Shown here: positions 23,804-34,817 of the stretch, piece after piece | Layout: each line of letters begins with the position of its first letter | How positions within the stretch are numbered: the first letter of the stretch is position 1 | NCBI GenBank assembly: GCA_950097015.1 | Contig: CATNEN010000031.1 | Coordinates: forward strand, 2,978,001-3,042,000 | Source of the DNA: Macrostomum hystrix | Taxonomy: Eukaryota; Platyhelminthes; Macrostomidae | Reading direction: 5' to 3' | DNA: 64,000 bases | The notes under the pieces: model-generated | Told to the model about the DNA's origin: nothing | The model's database searches: none | What the model saw: only the letters and a program-made list of their open reading frames with translations | Made by a program: the position numbers and the translations under genes

Positions 23804-25964
23804 TCAAGAGCCATAGAAGAATAAGGCCACTGGATAGCGCACAGCGAAAGCTAGCAGAGTGCAGGCCAGCTGCAACAGCAGCAGCAGCCTAGTCAGCTTG
23901 GCCTCGTGCATTGGGCCAAAGATAACCAGAGCCGCATTGATGAGGGTTAGGTTAGTGAGGCTGGCCCATTCCTCGCCGTCGCGAGCCTCAACAGTGCAAG
24001 CGACGATGCGCAGCGGGGCGAGAATCCGGCTAGCAACCAGGTAGCAGAGGCGGCCGAGCAGGCTGAGCCGGGCCGGACAGAACTCCACAGTGCTGGGCTG
24101 CAGGCGATCGCTAGCGGAGTCGTATCTGGAACCAGGCAAAATTAATGGACTATTGAGCCTTATCTCCTAACTGAGAGAACTAGGGAATTCCCATTTTCGT
24201 CCATGGACTAAAGACTGGTACACAGCCCTTAAATGCGCCGTTGAATAGCTGCGGCGACTGTGACACTGGCTGTACAACAGGGTTTAATAATAATGACTAC
24301 TTTTATTATTGCTATTACAACAGGAGGGCTGCGGGCAATGGCACATCACTTGGTGACATTAGACACGCAGCCAGCGAGGAGGCAATTCTGCCCCATTTCA
24401 CTGACTCGCACACACACGCACACAGGTACTGTACGCAGACACAAACTCACACAGGTGTGTACATCTGCCCTGACTTTCTAGTCGTCAGGCAGGTACATAC
24501 ACTCTTACTGTGCATTGGAGGTTGGCCCTCAAGGGCGTAAATTACACGACAAGCTCTCAAGCCTTCTCTACGCGGCTGCGCCCCAAATTAATGTGGCCTC
24601 GCCGCGGAATCGAACTCAGGGACCTTGGTGCGAGTGGCAAACCCGTTAGACCGCTCTGACAATCCCCCCTGTAAAACTGAGTTAAGTCTACTTGCTATTC
24701 AATCAAATTTCTATTATTGGACTAGCAATGCTAAGCGCTGCCGAACTAGGATATATTTCTTATTTGATTTCACCTGGCTCCGGTAAGAAGAAAAATCAAA
24801 TCGAGAGCAAGTCTAGATGGAAAATACATCCAATCCGAAGAAGCCATTGCATTGGAGGGGCCGTTACAAAGGACTTAATTATGACAGCGCTGAAAATAAA
24901 ATCTGATTCACACCTGCACGTTCTCAAAATTTCGCAAGCCCTGCGAATTTCACAAAGTCAAAAAAGCACTACAGAGATCCCTTAGAGTTGAAGCACTGAA
25001 AGAAAATTCTTAGGTAAATTTTGGGTCTTTGAAAACGCGCTACGCGCCACTAAACAGACCTGGGCAGTCGGTGTCTCGGGCAGGGCAGCACCCTGAACAG
25101 CTGCGGCATTGACAGGGCAAAGTTGGCAACCTGGGGCAGCTGGAACAGCAACAGAGTCTTGCTGTAGTGGCCCAAAATGCCGGCCACAGCGAAGAGCATG
25201 CCGGAGAAGTAGCAGAATGTGTCGCCGACGAACACCTGGGCCGGATAGCGATTGAAGCGATACAGAGCGGCACAGACGCCAGCGTAGGGCAGCAGCAGGT
25301 GCAACGACAGCCGGTGCCAGTGGCCGAACTCGCCGCCAGCCTCGACAGTGTTGAATGCGATCAGCGAGCCGGCTATTAGCAGGCTCTGGCCAGACTCCAG
25401 ACCGTTGACGCCGGCGTAGATGTTGATAGCGTTGGTGCAGAACACGGCCAGCATGCCCATGTATGCATAGTACACCGGGCCTAGTTCGCAGCTCTCGATG
25501 CCCAGTAGAGGCCTCAGTGGCAGTGGCACAACTACGCGAGTCCAGCCGCGATTCACGTAGTAGACCATGAGCAGGGGCAGTGAGGCCACACAGGGCAGAA
25601 CCAGTTTAACTAGCCAGCGCAGATTCAAAGCATCATCGGCGAAGCCTAGGAACAGCATGCAGCAGACGCACAGCAGGGCGGTGATAAATAGTACAAAATC
25701 GGCGTGCGGAAATTCCACCGGATTAGAAATCATAGCCTCGGCGAATGGCAGAGGAATGAATGCGAACAATAAGCAGAGATACACAGCTCCAGCTAGCACT
25801 CCCTGCGCCTCTGGAATCACCCGGCCATCCCGCTTGGCCATGTCCCTGCCAGACAGGCGGGCATCAAGGAACAGCTGGCGACAGCGGGGCATCAGCCAGG
25901 TCAGGCAGGCAAAGCCAGCAACGCACAGGCCGGCAGAGACGCCGACTAGCCAATTGGGATAGGC
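23804..25964 (-). CDS. DPAGT1: UDP-GlcNAc:dolichyl-phosphate GlcNAc-1-P transferase
   Basis: First enzyme of N-glycan precursor synthesis in the ER membrane; it moves GlcNAc-1-phosphate to dolichyl phosphate. Exons 25,964-25,060 and 24,125-23,804 (TGA) join in phase 2 and give about 408 residues, close to the human enzyme. Family blocks seen: GFADDALNLRW, NAINIYAGVNGLESGQ, FVGDTFCYFSGM, GILGHYSKT, PCPRHRLPR at the exon junction, and the C-terminal LTNLTLINAALVIFGPMHEA. There are many hydrophobic membrane segments. No in-frame ATG precedes the first block. The frame opens at an acceptor (GGCGCAG) and is blocked upstream by a stop, so a short first exon encoding roughly ten residues should lie further upstream. 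The intron carries two SINE pieces. Nothing looks damaged. Confidence 0.95.
24196..24300 (+). mobile_element. SINE family 1, 3' fragment
   Basis: Matches the last third of the SINE at 23,379-23,698 (CCATGGACT, AATAGCTGCGGC, then an AATAATAATG tail). The tRNA head is missing. In the DPAGT1 intron. Confidence 0.7.
24310..24668 (-). mobile_element. tRNA-derived SINE, family 2
   Basis: Minus-strand copy with a tRNA-like head at 24,600-24,668 (B box on the minus strand GAGTTCGATTCCGCGGC). The body contains GGCGCAGCCGCG and GTCAGGGCAGATGTACACAC. The tail end is CTCCTCGCTGGCTGCGTGTC. Three other copies are at 38,222, 44,893 and 51,296. It abuts the family 1 fragment, as also happens at 51 kb. Confidence 0.85.
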
Positions 25965-26825
25965 CTGCGCCGATTGGCACAATGGGGAGAGTGCAAAGGT
26001 TTAATGGTGAATTTTACTATAGAAAACCTTCTAGACAAAAAGAATGATTATTTTTTGTTAGCAGGACTTCTTATAAAGCTACCATCATGTAACATGTGTA
26101 ATAATAATGTAATATGTCATAGATGACATATTGTTATAGACTTATTTACATGAAGTCTTTACAAATAGCATGAGACTTAACATTTCTAATCACTATACTT
26201 CACAGTTCTACATGGTTAAAGTAATTAAAGCAACATAAGTAATATCTTTATTAAAGATCAGTATAAAGCTAACTTAATAGCTAAATATTTAAATACAAAA
26301 CGTCAAGAAGAATTTGTCTTAAAATGCTTGTTTGCACTTAAGAAAAAGTTAGACTAAAGAAAGTTAAATATTAAAGACAAAGTATTATTTTTTAAATAGA
26401 CAGCCAAGCAATTCCTAGCTAATTAATTAAAATTCAAAAAATTCAAGATTATCTTAATTCTTACCCTGTGAACTTTTCTATTCAATTAAATTTTTCGCTA
26501 GGCCCACACTCCTAGGCCCCTACCTTTGTCCTATTACATCAAGAAAGAGAATGAGTTTAAAAAACTTAATTGGATCTAGTAGTATTTAGTACTTATTAAA
26601 TTATGTATAGCTTGTAAATTTAATACATTTTATGAAATACGTATTTTCATTTTAAACAGAAAAATACCATTAAAGTGTTTTGATCATTTAATATTATACA
26701 AAGGGATTAGGTCCTAATTCTAATTTTATATTGTAATAGCAATACAATAGAATGGCAAAATTGTAAACAAACAAAAGCAAGTTTATTAAAGTAGTAAAAC
26801 AGGTCATAGTGCTTGAGAAACATTA
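25965..26825. other. Gap upstream of DPAGT1
   Basis: AT-rich. It should contain, or lie within the intron before, the missing first DPAGT1 exon; I could not identify that exon. A minus-strand AATAAA lies at 26,787-26,782, fitting the end of the next gene upstream. Confidence 0.5.
26782..26787 (-). terminator. Poly(A) signal
   Basis: AATAAA on the minus strand, 39 bases past the TAA at 26,826. It supports this being a true 3' end. Confidence 0.5.
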
Positions 26826-27468
26826 TTACACAGCACAGTAATTGGTCAGCCAGTACATAAAGTTGCCCAAACTCATCTCTGGGTAGAGTTGGTACCAGAG
26901 GTACTTGCTGAGGTGGGAGTCAAAAGTAGTCACTAGTGCCATGCTGACTATAGAACTTTGCCTACACATGTGCCTAGGTGCCTTAAATGGTATTCATGTG
27001 CATGGTTAGGTCATTTGGACCAACAAAGTGTAGACTGATTGATGAATGTAAACACAGTAAAAATTTTAAATGATTAATTGATAAGAAGTTTCTAGACCTG
27101 CATGGCAACTTTAATGACATAAGTAGCTATATAATGATTTAATGGCATAAGTATGGTTTCGTTTGTTAAACTCAAATTCTCGTGAAAATCGATAACTGGC
27201 GTAACAAGGATAACGGGTAACATTTAGAAATGTCAGAATAATGTCCTTTGGGTAGAAGCTACAGCGGGTACTGCTCCATGATACAGCGCAGGAAGTGCGC
27301 CTCGAAGCCCACCTCGTTGGCTGGGATGAGGACAATTGGTGCTGATGGGCATCCGCCAGCCATATTGATAAGTATCTGATTTGAATTTGAAATCGTGCTC
27401 CTCACCAGCGCAACTGCCACGTCAGCGCCACCGACCATGGGGTATATTTTGGCCAGAGACACTGCCAC
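26826..27468 (-). CDS. 3' exons of an unrecognised gene
   Basis: Two minus-strand exons join in phase: one ends at 27,263 (donor GTAGCT) and the last runs 26,943-26,826 (acceptor TATAGTCAG, stop TAA). The joined C-terminus includes GCPSAPIVLIPANEVGFEA, HFLRCIMEQYPL, SKYLWYQLYPEMSLGNFMYW and ends YCAV. Base use is GC-richer than its surroundings, as in the other real exons here, and an AATAAA follows 39 bases after the stop. The frame stays open upstream to about 27,474. The first exon lies between inverted repeats (27,139-27,566). I do not recognise the family and no domain is obvious. Alternatively the upstream piece is a captured fragment. Confidence 0.5.
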
Positions 27469-27566
27469 ATCAAGTACTTAAATTTCTAATTGTGTATCAT
27501 TACGGTCTTAGATTTCGATTTTCGCCCAAATTTGAGTTTAACGAAAGAAACCATACTTATGCCAAT
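27139..27566. repeat. Inverted repeat flanking a coding-looking exon
   Basis: 27,143-27,230 and 27,481-27,563 are imperfect inverted copies. They share CATACTTATGCC with GAAACC, AATTTGAGTTTAAC and TCGATTTTC. About 250 bases separate the arms, and those bases carry the unrecognised exon. It may be a foldback element that took up, or landed around, an exon. Confidence 0.6.
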
Positions 27567-28390
27567 TTAATTATAAGATTAGCCCTCTATACATTATAAG
27601 TTATAATACTATAATATAGCCATAGCTATATTATTATGGCTATATGAGACTATTCGAATGCAATGAAAACAAAGAAAAACGGATCAAAATATTTTAACAT
27701 GGGAAACTAGGACATTGCCAATAGAACATTACAGCAGGAAAATTGCATGGTTTACATAAACTGGCTACAGCAGTTTTTTATAATGAAAATTTAAAATATA
27801 TAAAATATTGTATTGAAAAATATTCAACTAATGCTGATGCCTCAGCCCTCGGCCTTTGCTGTAAGCACGATGGCAAGGCCAATATTCCAAAATTTCCAAT
27901 AGGCAATTAATACTGGTATTGTATAGCATTAGGCTTACTGCTTAGCACAGAAAATCATAATTCTACGCTAAAATAAATATCTAAAAAGTCTACAAAAGAT
28001 TCATTTGATAATAAACACTGTAAACGGACGAAAATGTGCTCTTATTTCAGATATATTAAGTCTGAAATAAAGATGATAAGAACGGCGGGACGGTTAACAC
28101 GATAAAATATCATGACGCTTAGACTGTCATATCCGCGCCTTAACACATTTAATTCAGTAAAACAACTTTTACATCGATTATGTTGTCAGACCTACTCAGG
28201 TAAGAAAAAATAAAAATAAAAAAAGAGAAGACATTACTTAGTCAACCAGTTTTTTATTATACCGCAAACTGTAATCAAACTCTAAGCATTGTCTTCGCAT
28301 TATATCTATTTACATGTAGTGAACATCACCACCAATCGCACTTTCCCAACTTGTAGCAGGAGCATCACCACTAGTTAGGTCGAAGTGCAG
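27567..28390. other. No gene seen
   Basis: AT-rich, with short local palindromes near 27,605-27,645 and a small inverted repeat (TCTTATTTCAGATATATTAAG) near 28,040-28,070. No coding signal. Confidence 0.5.
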
Positions 28391-28461
28391 TCCGGAAAAA
28401 TTGCCAACGAGGAGCGAAGCGAGCGAAGCGAGCGTAGCTCCTCGTTGGCAATTTTTTCGGA
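28391..28461. repeat. Near-perfect hairpin, 24-bp arms
   Basis: Arms 28,391-28,414 and 28,438-28,461 (starting TCCGGAAAAATTGCCAACGA) match at 23 of 24 positions. They enclose a 23-base spacer with repeated GAGCGAAGC. Unlike the surrounding AT-rich DNA it is GC-balanced. Confidence 0.85.
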
Positions 28462-28642
28462 CAAACGAGACCGATATAAGATTGCCCGGAGACTCCCCCA
28501 ACGTAAAATCAACGTTTTAGAAACTAAAATTGATGCAGAATTAAAACCACTTGAGATGAAACCATGTGTGACCCCTCTATGGACGTAAAACATTTAGGGC
28601 TACAAGATGAGCGACGTGAAAGTTACATAGCAACGCGTCTTG

Positions 28643-28656
28643 GTTGCCATGGCAAC
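28643..28656. promoter_or_regulatory. Perfect palindromic X-box (RFX-type) motif
   Basis: GTTGCCATGGCAAC is the ideal RFX-binding X-box, the usual switch for ciliary genes. No gene start is recognised beside it, so it may be fortuitous or belong to an unrecognised gene or element. Confidence 0.4.
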
Positions 28657-28876
28657 AAAAAAGTGACTTTTTTTAGACCCGTCGAAATCTTGAATCTCAA
28701 AAAATAAGGATTCACAATATGGAGTCAAAAATTGATTGAACCCAACTTTTAGCGAATTTTCAGACCTTCAAGACACTGATTGATTATTTTCCGCTAAATG
28801 CTTACCTTGATAGGTAATTCTGTAAAAGTGTGTTTTTTAAGTGTCAAAAAATGCGCATTTTTTTTAAACTTTCAAC

Positions 28877-28924
28877 TGACGCAGCTCAAAGGTCGCGCGT
28901 CAGCGCGACCTTTGAGCTGCGTCA
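28877..28924. repeat. Perfect hairpin, 22-bp arms, 4-base loop
   Basis: Arms 28,877-28,898 and 28,903-28,924 (TGACGCAGCTCAAAGGTCGC...) are exact reverse complements around GTCA. A perfect stem with such a short loop suggests recent origin or maintenance. Confidence 0.9.
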
Positions 28925-29483
28925 TTCTAATCGATGGCACCTGGGACTCTTACATGACGCACGACTTTAACCAAGATACTCACTTTAACTGTACATTCGC
29001 ACCTGTTAATTACATTCGAATATTCGACGGGTAGGTATTCGAACCGAAATAAAGGAAATTCAACCTTGTTGCGAGGACTCTAAAAAGTACATGAATGCGG
29101 TCATTTAGGTAAGATCTACATGTTTATAATACATTTTGAGCCGTTTCGTTGCCACTGACTCTGAGCCATACACTGCTAAAGTCGATAAACGTGATTTAGG
29201 CTATTTTTATGCATTTTTCATGATACAAATGTACAAAAAATAAGCAACGACGACATGCTAGGAAAATCAGACTTTTTAGGCAAGGTGCACAACTAAATTC
29301 CGCACAATATGTATATCCTTGAAATTTCGTCTTAGTTTATTGAAGTCGCTGCCGGTACAGAAATGTACTTTAACGACGGTACGGGGGGCTTGCATATCGA
29401 ACATACTTTTTAGCCTGTAACTTTTGAAGCGGATTACCGGAGCGCGACGCACTTGGTGTCATTGAACTACATTTTAGATGTAC

Positions 29484-30543
29484 TTTAATTTGAATGTATG
29501 TTCGCTGTCATTGCACGATGCGTTGTACACCTCAGGTCAGGTCACGTGACTTGCTGGAAATGAAATAATGACTTTGTACCTATACTAAGGATAGGTGAAG
29601 CGTAAGAATGAACCAAAATTTGTACTTATTAGAAACACCTAGATGACTACTGTCAGAAAAAATGATATTCACGTCTGTCAGTTGCAAAATTTTGTTATAA
29701 TTGACTTTTAAAATCGAAAAACGTGATTTTGTGCAAAAACAACCCATATGAGCACACATAGGGTGAAAAATTTATTGATTTTCGCTATGAGGTTCTTAGC
29801 TTCCAAGAGCACTATTGTGCCCAGTAAACACGTACAGATGACTGCTATCTTCGTTAGTGTGCGAAAATTCGTATTTTTACGCTAATAACATTTACGGAAT
29901 TACGAGGTTCCGGTGTTATGCGTTTTTTTGCTATATTTCACGCTGCCATTTATTAACGATGCTACGCCAGGCCTTCAGTGTGGTGTCAATAATTAGCATT
30001 TAAAAATTGCTTTAATTTGAGTGCATGTTCGCTGGCATTGCACGATGCGTTGTACACCTCAGGCCAGGTCACGTGACTTGCTGGAAATGAAATAATGACT
30101 TTGTACCTATACTAAGGATAGGTGAAGCATAAGAATGACCCATATTAGTACTTATTAGAAACATCTAGATGACTACTCTCAGAAAAAGTGACATTCACGT
30201 CTGTCAGTTGCAAAAAAATTTTATAATTGACTCTCAAAATCGAAAAACGTGATTTTGTACAAAAACAACCCATTTGAGCACTACATAGGGCGGAAAATAT
30301 ATTTATTTTCGCTATGAGGTTCTTAGCTTCCAAGAGCACTATTGTGCCCAGTAAACACGTACAGATGACTGCCATCTTCGTTAGTGTGCGAAAATTCGTA
30401 TTTTTACGCTAATAACATTTTACCGAATTACGAGGTTCCGGTACTATGCGTTTTTTTGCTATATTTCACGCTGCCATTTATTAACGATGCTACGCCAGGC
30501 CTTCAGTGTGGTGTCAATAAATAGCATTTAGCAAGTGCTTTAA
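29484..30543 (+). repeat. 527-bp tandem duplication
   Basis: 29,484-30,010 and 30,011-30,543 are direct copies at about 95% identity. Both contain GCACGATGCGTTGTACACCT, GGTCACGTGACTTGCTGG and the end GTGGTGTCAATAA. The copies carry short indels. No coding frame is conserved between them. Confidence 0.92.
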
Positions 30544-31455
30544 GATGACATTATGCACATTGCGTTGCGTAAAAGTGTAGGTCCACAGTTTCGTAATAAG
30601 TTAAAAAGACCTGATTTCGCAAAAATCTTTAAAAGAAGAAAATACCAAATAGGTAACTAAAAAGCCTTTTGAAACTGAATAAAAAATGCACATAAAAGTG
30701 CTATTTTGTAACGTAAAAAGTCTTGCGTCCTGCAAAAATCTTCTATGGTGACTTTTTGGAGCCGTGAAGTGAAAAAACGTGCGCATTTTTAAAGCTCTTG
30801 AACTTACTTTTTGAGTGGATATTTTGAAAATAAGCATTTTAAAAATTGTATAACAAAATTTAATTGAAGAAAGAAATAAGTTGCTTCGAAACCTGAATTA
30901 AAATAATTTTGAAATAATCAAATTGTACATTTCAGTCGTTCTGTTTCATATGGTTTATACAAGAAAATAAAATTTAAATCGACTATGTTAACAGTAGCAT
31001 TCGAAATGTTTGTCGTACGGCAAATTTGACATAAAAATTTCAAAGCAAGTTAACCAAGCAATCACTATCTAAATATGAATTTTTTTCAAGCCTTTAAACT
31101 GTAGCTATTATATTCGCTTTTTACTCTATATATTAGTATCCTACTACCTTATAAATACTTGTTTTACAATATATTGTATTCTACAAGTACAAGTTTTACT
31201 TGTAAATAATTCAATTGTTACATAGGCCTATTTTACATTGTAAGTGTAAGCTTATAGTTTTCTTTTAAATACTAACTGATATATAGTTTTTGAGTAATAT
31301 TTTATTATTCAAACATTCTTTACTTTTATAAGGCGTAGATAATTAAGCAGTAAGTGTTTATGTATTAAACGAGATTCTTAACAGTTTAATGCAATAATGC
31401 AGTTTTAAGATTGATAGTTGCTGAATTTTTACCAAACCAAAGCTCTTGAAATGCA
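30544..31455. other. No gene seen
   Basis: AT-rich intergenic DNA with no coding signal. Confidence 0.6.
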
Positions 31456-31988
31456 CCATTTGCATTTTTGCAATTAATTGCCTTTTGGCAATTTATAGTG
31501 CAATTTGGGCTGCAATGGCTGCAGAATTATTATAAGCAAACAGCAGCAACAACAAAGTACGCTGTCAGGTGGAAAAGGCAGTGTCACAGTGCACGCTTCA
31601 GAGCCTGGGCGCAAACAAAGGCCACACCGCTGGCAGTGTCCGGGGCGCCAGCATCGGCCAGCAGGCAGTCGACGAAATGCCGAGTTCGGGCCTGGCCGCA
31701 CCGGTAGGGTGCCTGCAGCATTAGCAGCAGCACCTCCTGCACCGGCTGCAGGCAGTAGGACTCGGTGCAGGTGATGTGGCCTGCAAGCTGGAGTCGCCGA
31801 AGTCGCAGCAGTTCACTCGGATGGGCCAGGCCGGCGCGACGATAGAGTGCCGCGTTAGTGATCCACTCGTTGCTGATCTTAAAGGCGGCACGCAGCAGGC
31901 CAGCGTGCGCCGCATTGACTATAAGCAAAGCACTTACAAAACAAACCATTTGACTGTTTGGCAATTAACTGCCTTTAGGCAATAACTA
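31456..31988 (-). mobile_element. LINE reverse-transcriptase 3' remnant between direct repeats
   Basis: The minus-strand frame 31,915-31,584 carries the block typical of the end of non-LTR reverse-transcriptase polyproteins: ALYRRAGLAHPSELLRLRR, LQLAGHI, then RTRHFVDCLLADAGAPD. The usual order in the family is RRAGL...RRLxxAGH...YVDxLxxDAGL. No catalytic reverse-transcriptase domain is present, so it is a dead 5'-truncated piece. Diverged direct repeats of about 42 bp (31,456-31,497 and 31,946-31,988, with CCATTTG and GCAATTAA) flank it. Confidence 0.72.
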
Positions 31989-34184
31989 CTATGAGATTAG
32001 TTAAATGCTCAATGCTTTTTGTTTTAGGCCTGGCAGTACTTTTCTCTCAACATTGATTTGGATATTGATTGATTGATTTGATTTGTTTTGCATTTTTAAA
32101 GATACTATGTCTAATTATGGACTTAGCTAAATAATTAGCCTAGGCCTACCTAATGTTGGGTAACTTGTATTGAATGGCAAAGCATTTCACTGCAAAGGCA
32201 TATCTTGTGGTTTCACGTACCTGTGGGTGTTAAAATATACATTTAAAATATAAAGACACAGTGAACAGAATCCGAGGGTAAAAAAGTTTTTGAAACCTAA
32301 TTATGTTGTTAATTATAAGACTATTTTTTACAGAAATTTTCAATTTATTAAGGTAGCATGTTCACTTTCAACTTTGTAAATTTATAACCATTGCTAGCTA
32401 TTCTACTTAGCCCATTTGTAGAAGAACTAGTAAACAAGATTTAGTTTTTTTATCTAATTTTAAATATATTTATTACTTGGTATTTTTCTACCAATAGCAT
32501 AAATTGTATTGTTCAGATTTTCATCTTAAGAATTCCTAATCCAAATATACAGAATGTCCAAGATTTTCTATTATGAGTATTATTTATTGGACCTTAGTAT
32601 ATGATGTTAATTCATGTGGCTCACTTTGATTTTTAAGTCTATTTAATAAAACTTTGTGATAAAAAATTTATGAATGGTAAATTATAATTAATTAGGCCTA
32701 GTCACACAGGACATCTGTAACTAAAAAAACCTAGCATCTAAGTAGTTTACAATATTTTAGCATTTTTAGGGTTTTATGTGTTGCAAAACTGTTTGCTTTC
32801 TACAGTATTTGGCTTAGGGCTGCTTCCATAATTGGAAACAATAAGCTTCTAGATATGTACATTAGAGACATATCTAGTATGTCTCTAATGTCTCTAGCTG
32901 TAACAAAAGAAAGAGCTTGTTACAGCTGGTGGTGTGTCTATGACGGATTTCACGATCTACTTCAAATTAAAAATAAGACTTCCCAACTTCAGCAATCCTG
33001 CCAAAACAAAGAAAATGAATGCAACTCACAAAGATCTGCGATCTGTGATTTGATCTGCAAATTCCAAGATCGAACAACAGGTATCTACTTGAGTTAGAAT
33101 TGAGTGATTTTAGAGACTTGTCAACATATATATTTGCTTCTTGGAGTCAATCGATACAAAATACAACATAAAGTTATTGTCAAAATAATGAATATAAAAT
33201 ACGAAAATAAATCGACAAGGTAAAAACAAGCACTATTTTTAATCTGCACAAGGCATGCTGTCCACAAAGAATGACTATTATGAAATTTAAAAGTACACAA
33301 AAAAACCTTAAACATAAAGATTTGTCCAATTTACAACTGCAATAAGGCGGAAAGCCTTTTTGTTTACGAGTTGGAGTGGCAGCAAAGTTTGTGTGCTGCA
33401 TTGCACGTATATTTATATACAACACGAGAGCGAGATAGAGGGGTCTAGGGAGGTGCGAACTGGTGGCGTGACTTCATACCCCGACTTAGCAAGCCGGCTG
33501 GCTGGGTGCACCAACCCCTAGACTAAGGTTGAGGGGTTTTGGGTGCGGCTGCACTGGCACTGGCTGATCGCGTGTTGACTCTCCGCCACAGCAAAGTATT
33601 ATTCTTTTAGTTTCGATGACAAAAAGAAATTCTCGTGGTGGAGAGTTCCAAGGCAAGGATGAAATGCAAAGATACATTTCTACACATTGCCATCATTTCG
33701 AAGAAATAAGCATATTGGCAGGAGTAAGTCATGAAATAAAATCTTATTGTTGACACTTGGAAGCAATAACCAAAGCACAGGCACAAACTTTGTCACTTCT
33801 GAGATGCTAATTAACCCTGAACACAGATTGACATTCAAATAAAAACTGTTGATTTCGTTATTTAATAACAATATTGGCAAATTAAAAGCTGAAAATTGAG
33901 CAAATGTTCTATCGATCAGGCACAAGGTTCGATTAAAATCAATTGATGCAGCCATATAAAATTGAACTAAGAAGACTAAAAAACTAAAAAGACAGGGGGA
34001 AGCTAAAAACATAAAATAAATCATAAAAACAACATTGGACAGCACAAAGGACATAAGATCTAATTGATTTTAGCTGGGGAAGCGATACCAAGCAAGGGGC
34101 ACCTTAATTTTTTGTAAAATGACACACACAGTAGCAACCAACATTAATAGTGCGCTAGGTCCCACACAACTAGTTTCCAAGCAG
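31989..34184. other. No gene seen
   Basis: AT-rich. There is a palindromic stretch near 32,853-32,895 (ACATTAGAGACATATC / GTATGTCTCTAATGT) and a GC-richer patch at 33,430-33,640 with weak inverted repeats (GGTGGAGAGTT / GACTCTCCGCCAC). No gene recognised. Confidence 0.5.
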
Positions 34185-34817
34185 TCAATTAGACCCTGAC
34201 TGGCCAGCGGCCATGGCTAGACTGGTCCACAATGTGCCTATATTGTTACTGATGGTGACACGCAGGCCGCCAGTGTTGGCCTCGCCGAGGTGCACCAACT
34301 GACAGGGCAACTCCTCGTCGCTTTCCTCATCGACTCTGATAACAGACAGACAGACCCGCTGCCGCTGCTGCTTATAATCAGACTGATAATAGTTGGCATT
34401 CTCATCTCGGCTCTGAGAAGACTGAATAGTAGTGTAGCGCGGTTTAAAGCGACTGTGAAGCTTCTCCTGCTGGAGTGCATGCTGGCCAAAGCTCTGCGAT
34501 CGAAAAGCGCCACCACCTCGACTAGCACCTTGGTTGGCGCCGCCTGTTCTCTGTCGCTGGATAAGCGAGCAGATGTGGCTTGTCTCCTCTGTTTCTCGAC
34601 CAAATGCGACTAACTAGCCATTCACTAGGTGGATGTAGCCTACATTAGGCAAGCTGCGCATTAGTGAAGTCACATTGTCATGTCCAGCCAGATCGAGGGC
34701 GTGCCCGGCCAGGGCCCTGTACTGAGCCTGCAGCTCGCATAGTCAGACACCATTCTTAGTGCTGAGAAGTACAGCCTGAAGCAGGCTGTCTTGAGCAGTG
34801 AGGCTGGGAGTCGACAT
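34185..34817 (-). pseudogene. Broken LOTUS/OST-HTH domain gene (TDRD5/7-like)
   Basis: One minus-strand frame runs from ATG 34,817 to TGA 34,187-34,185, interrupted by TGA at 34,745-34,743 and TAG at 34,616-34,614. The N-terminus reads MSTPSLTAQDSLLQAVLLST, then KNGV, stop, LCELQAQYRALAGHALDL and TSLMRSLPNVGYI. This fits the LOTUS domain pattern (Lxx(V/I)LxSxKxGVxLxxLxxxYxxLxG...Lxx(I/L)PDV) of germ-granule proteins. The rest is Gln/Arg/Ser-rich, then ELPCQLVHLGEANTGGLRVT. An acceptor-like CAG precedes the ATG. Because the frame continues cleanly between stops, decay looks recent. It could instead be a live gene read through or with wrong bases. Confidence 0.5.
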
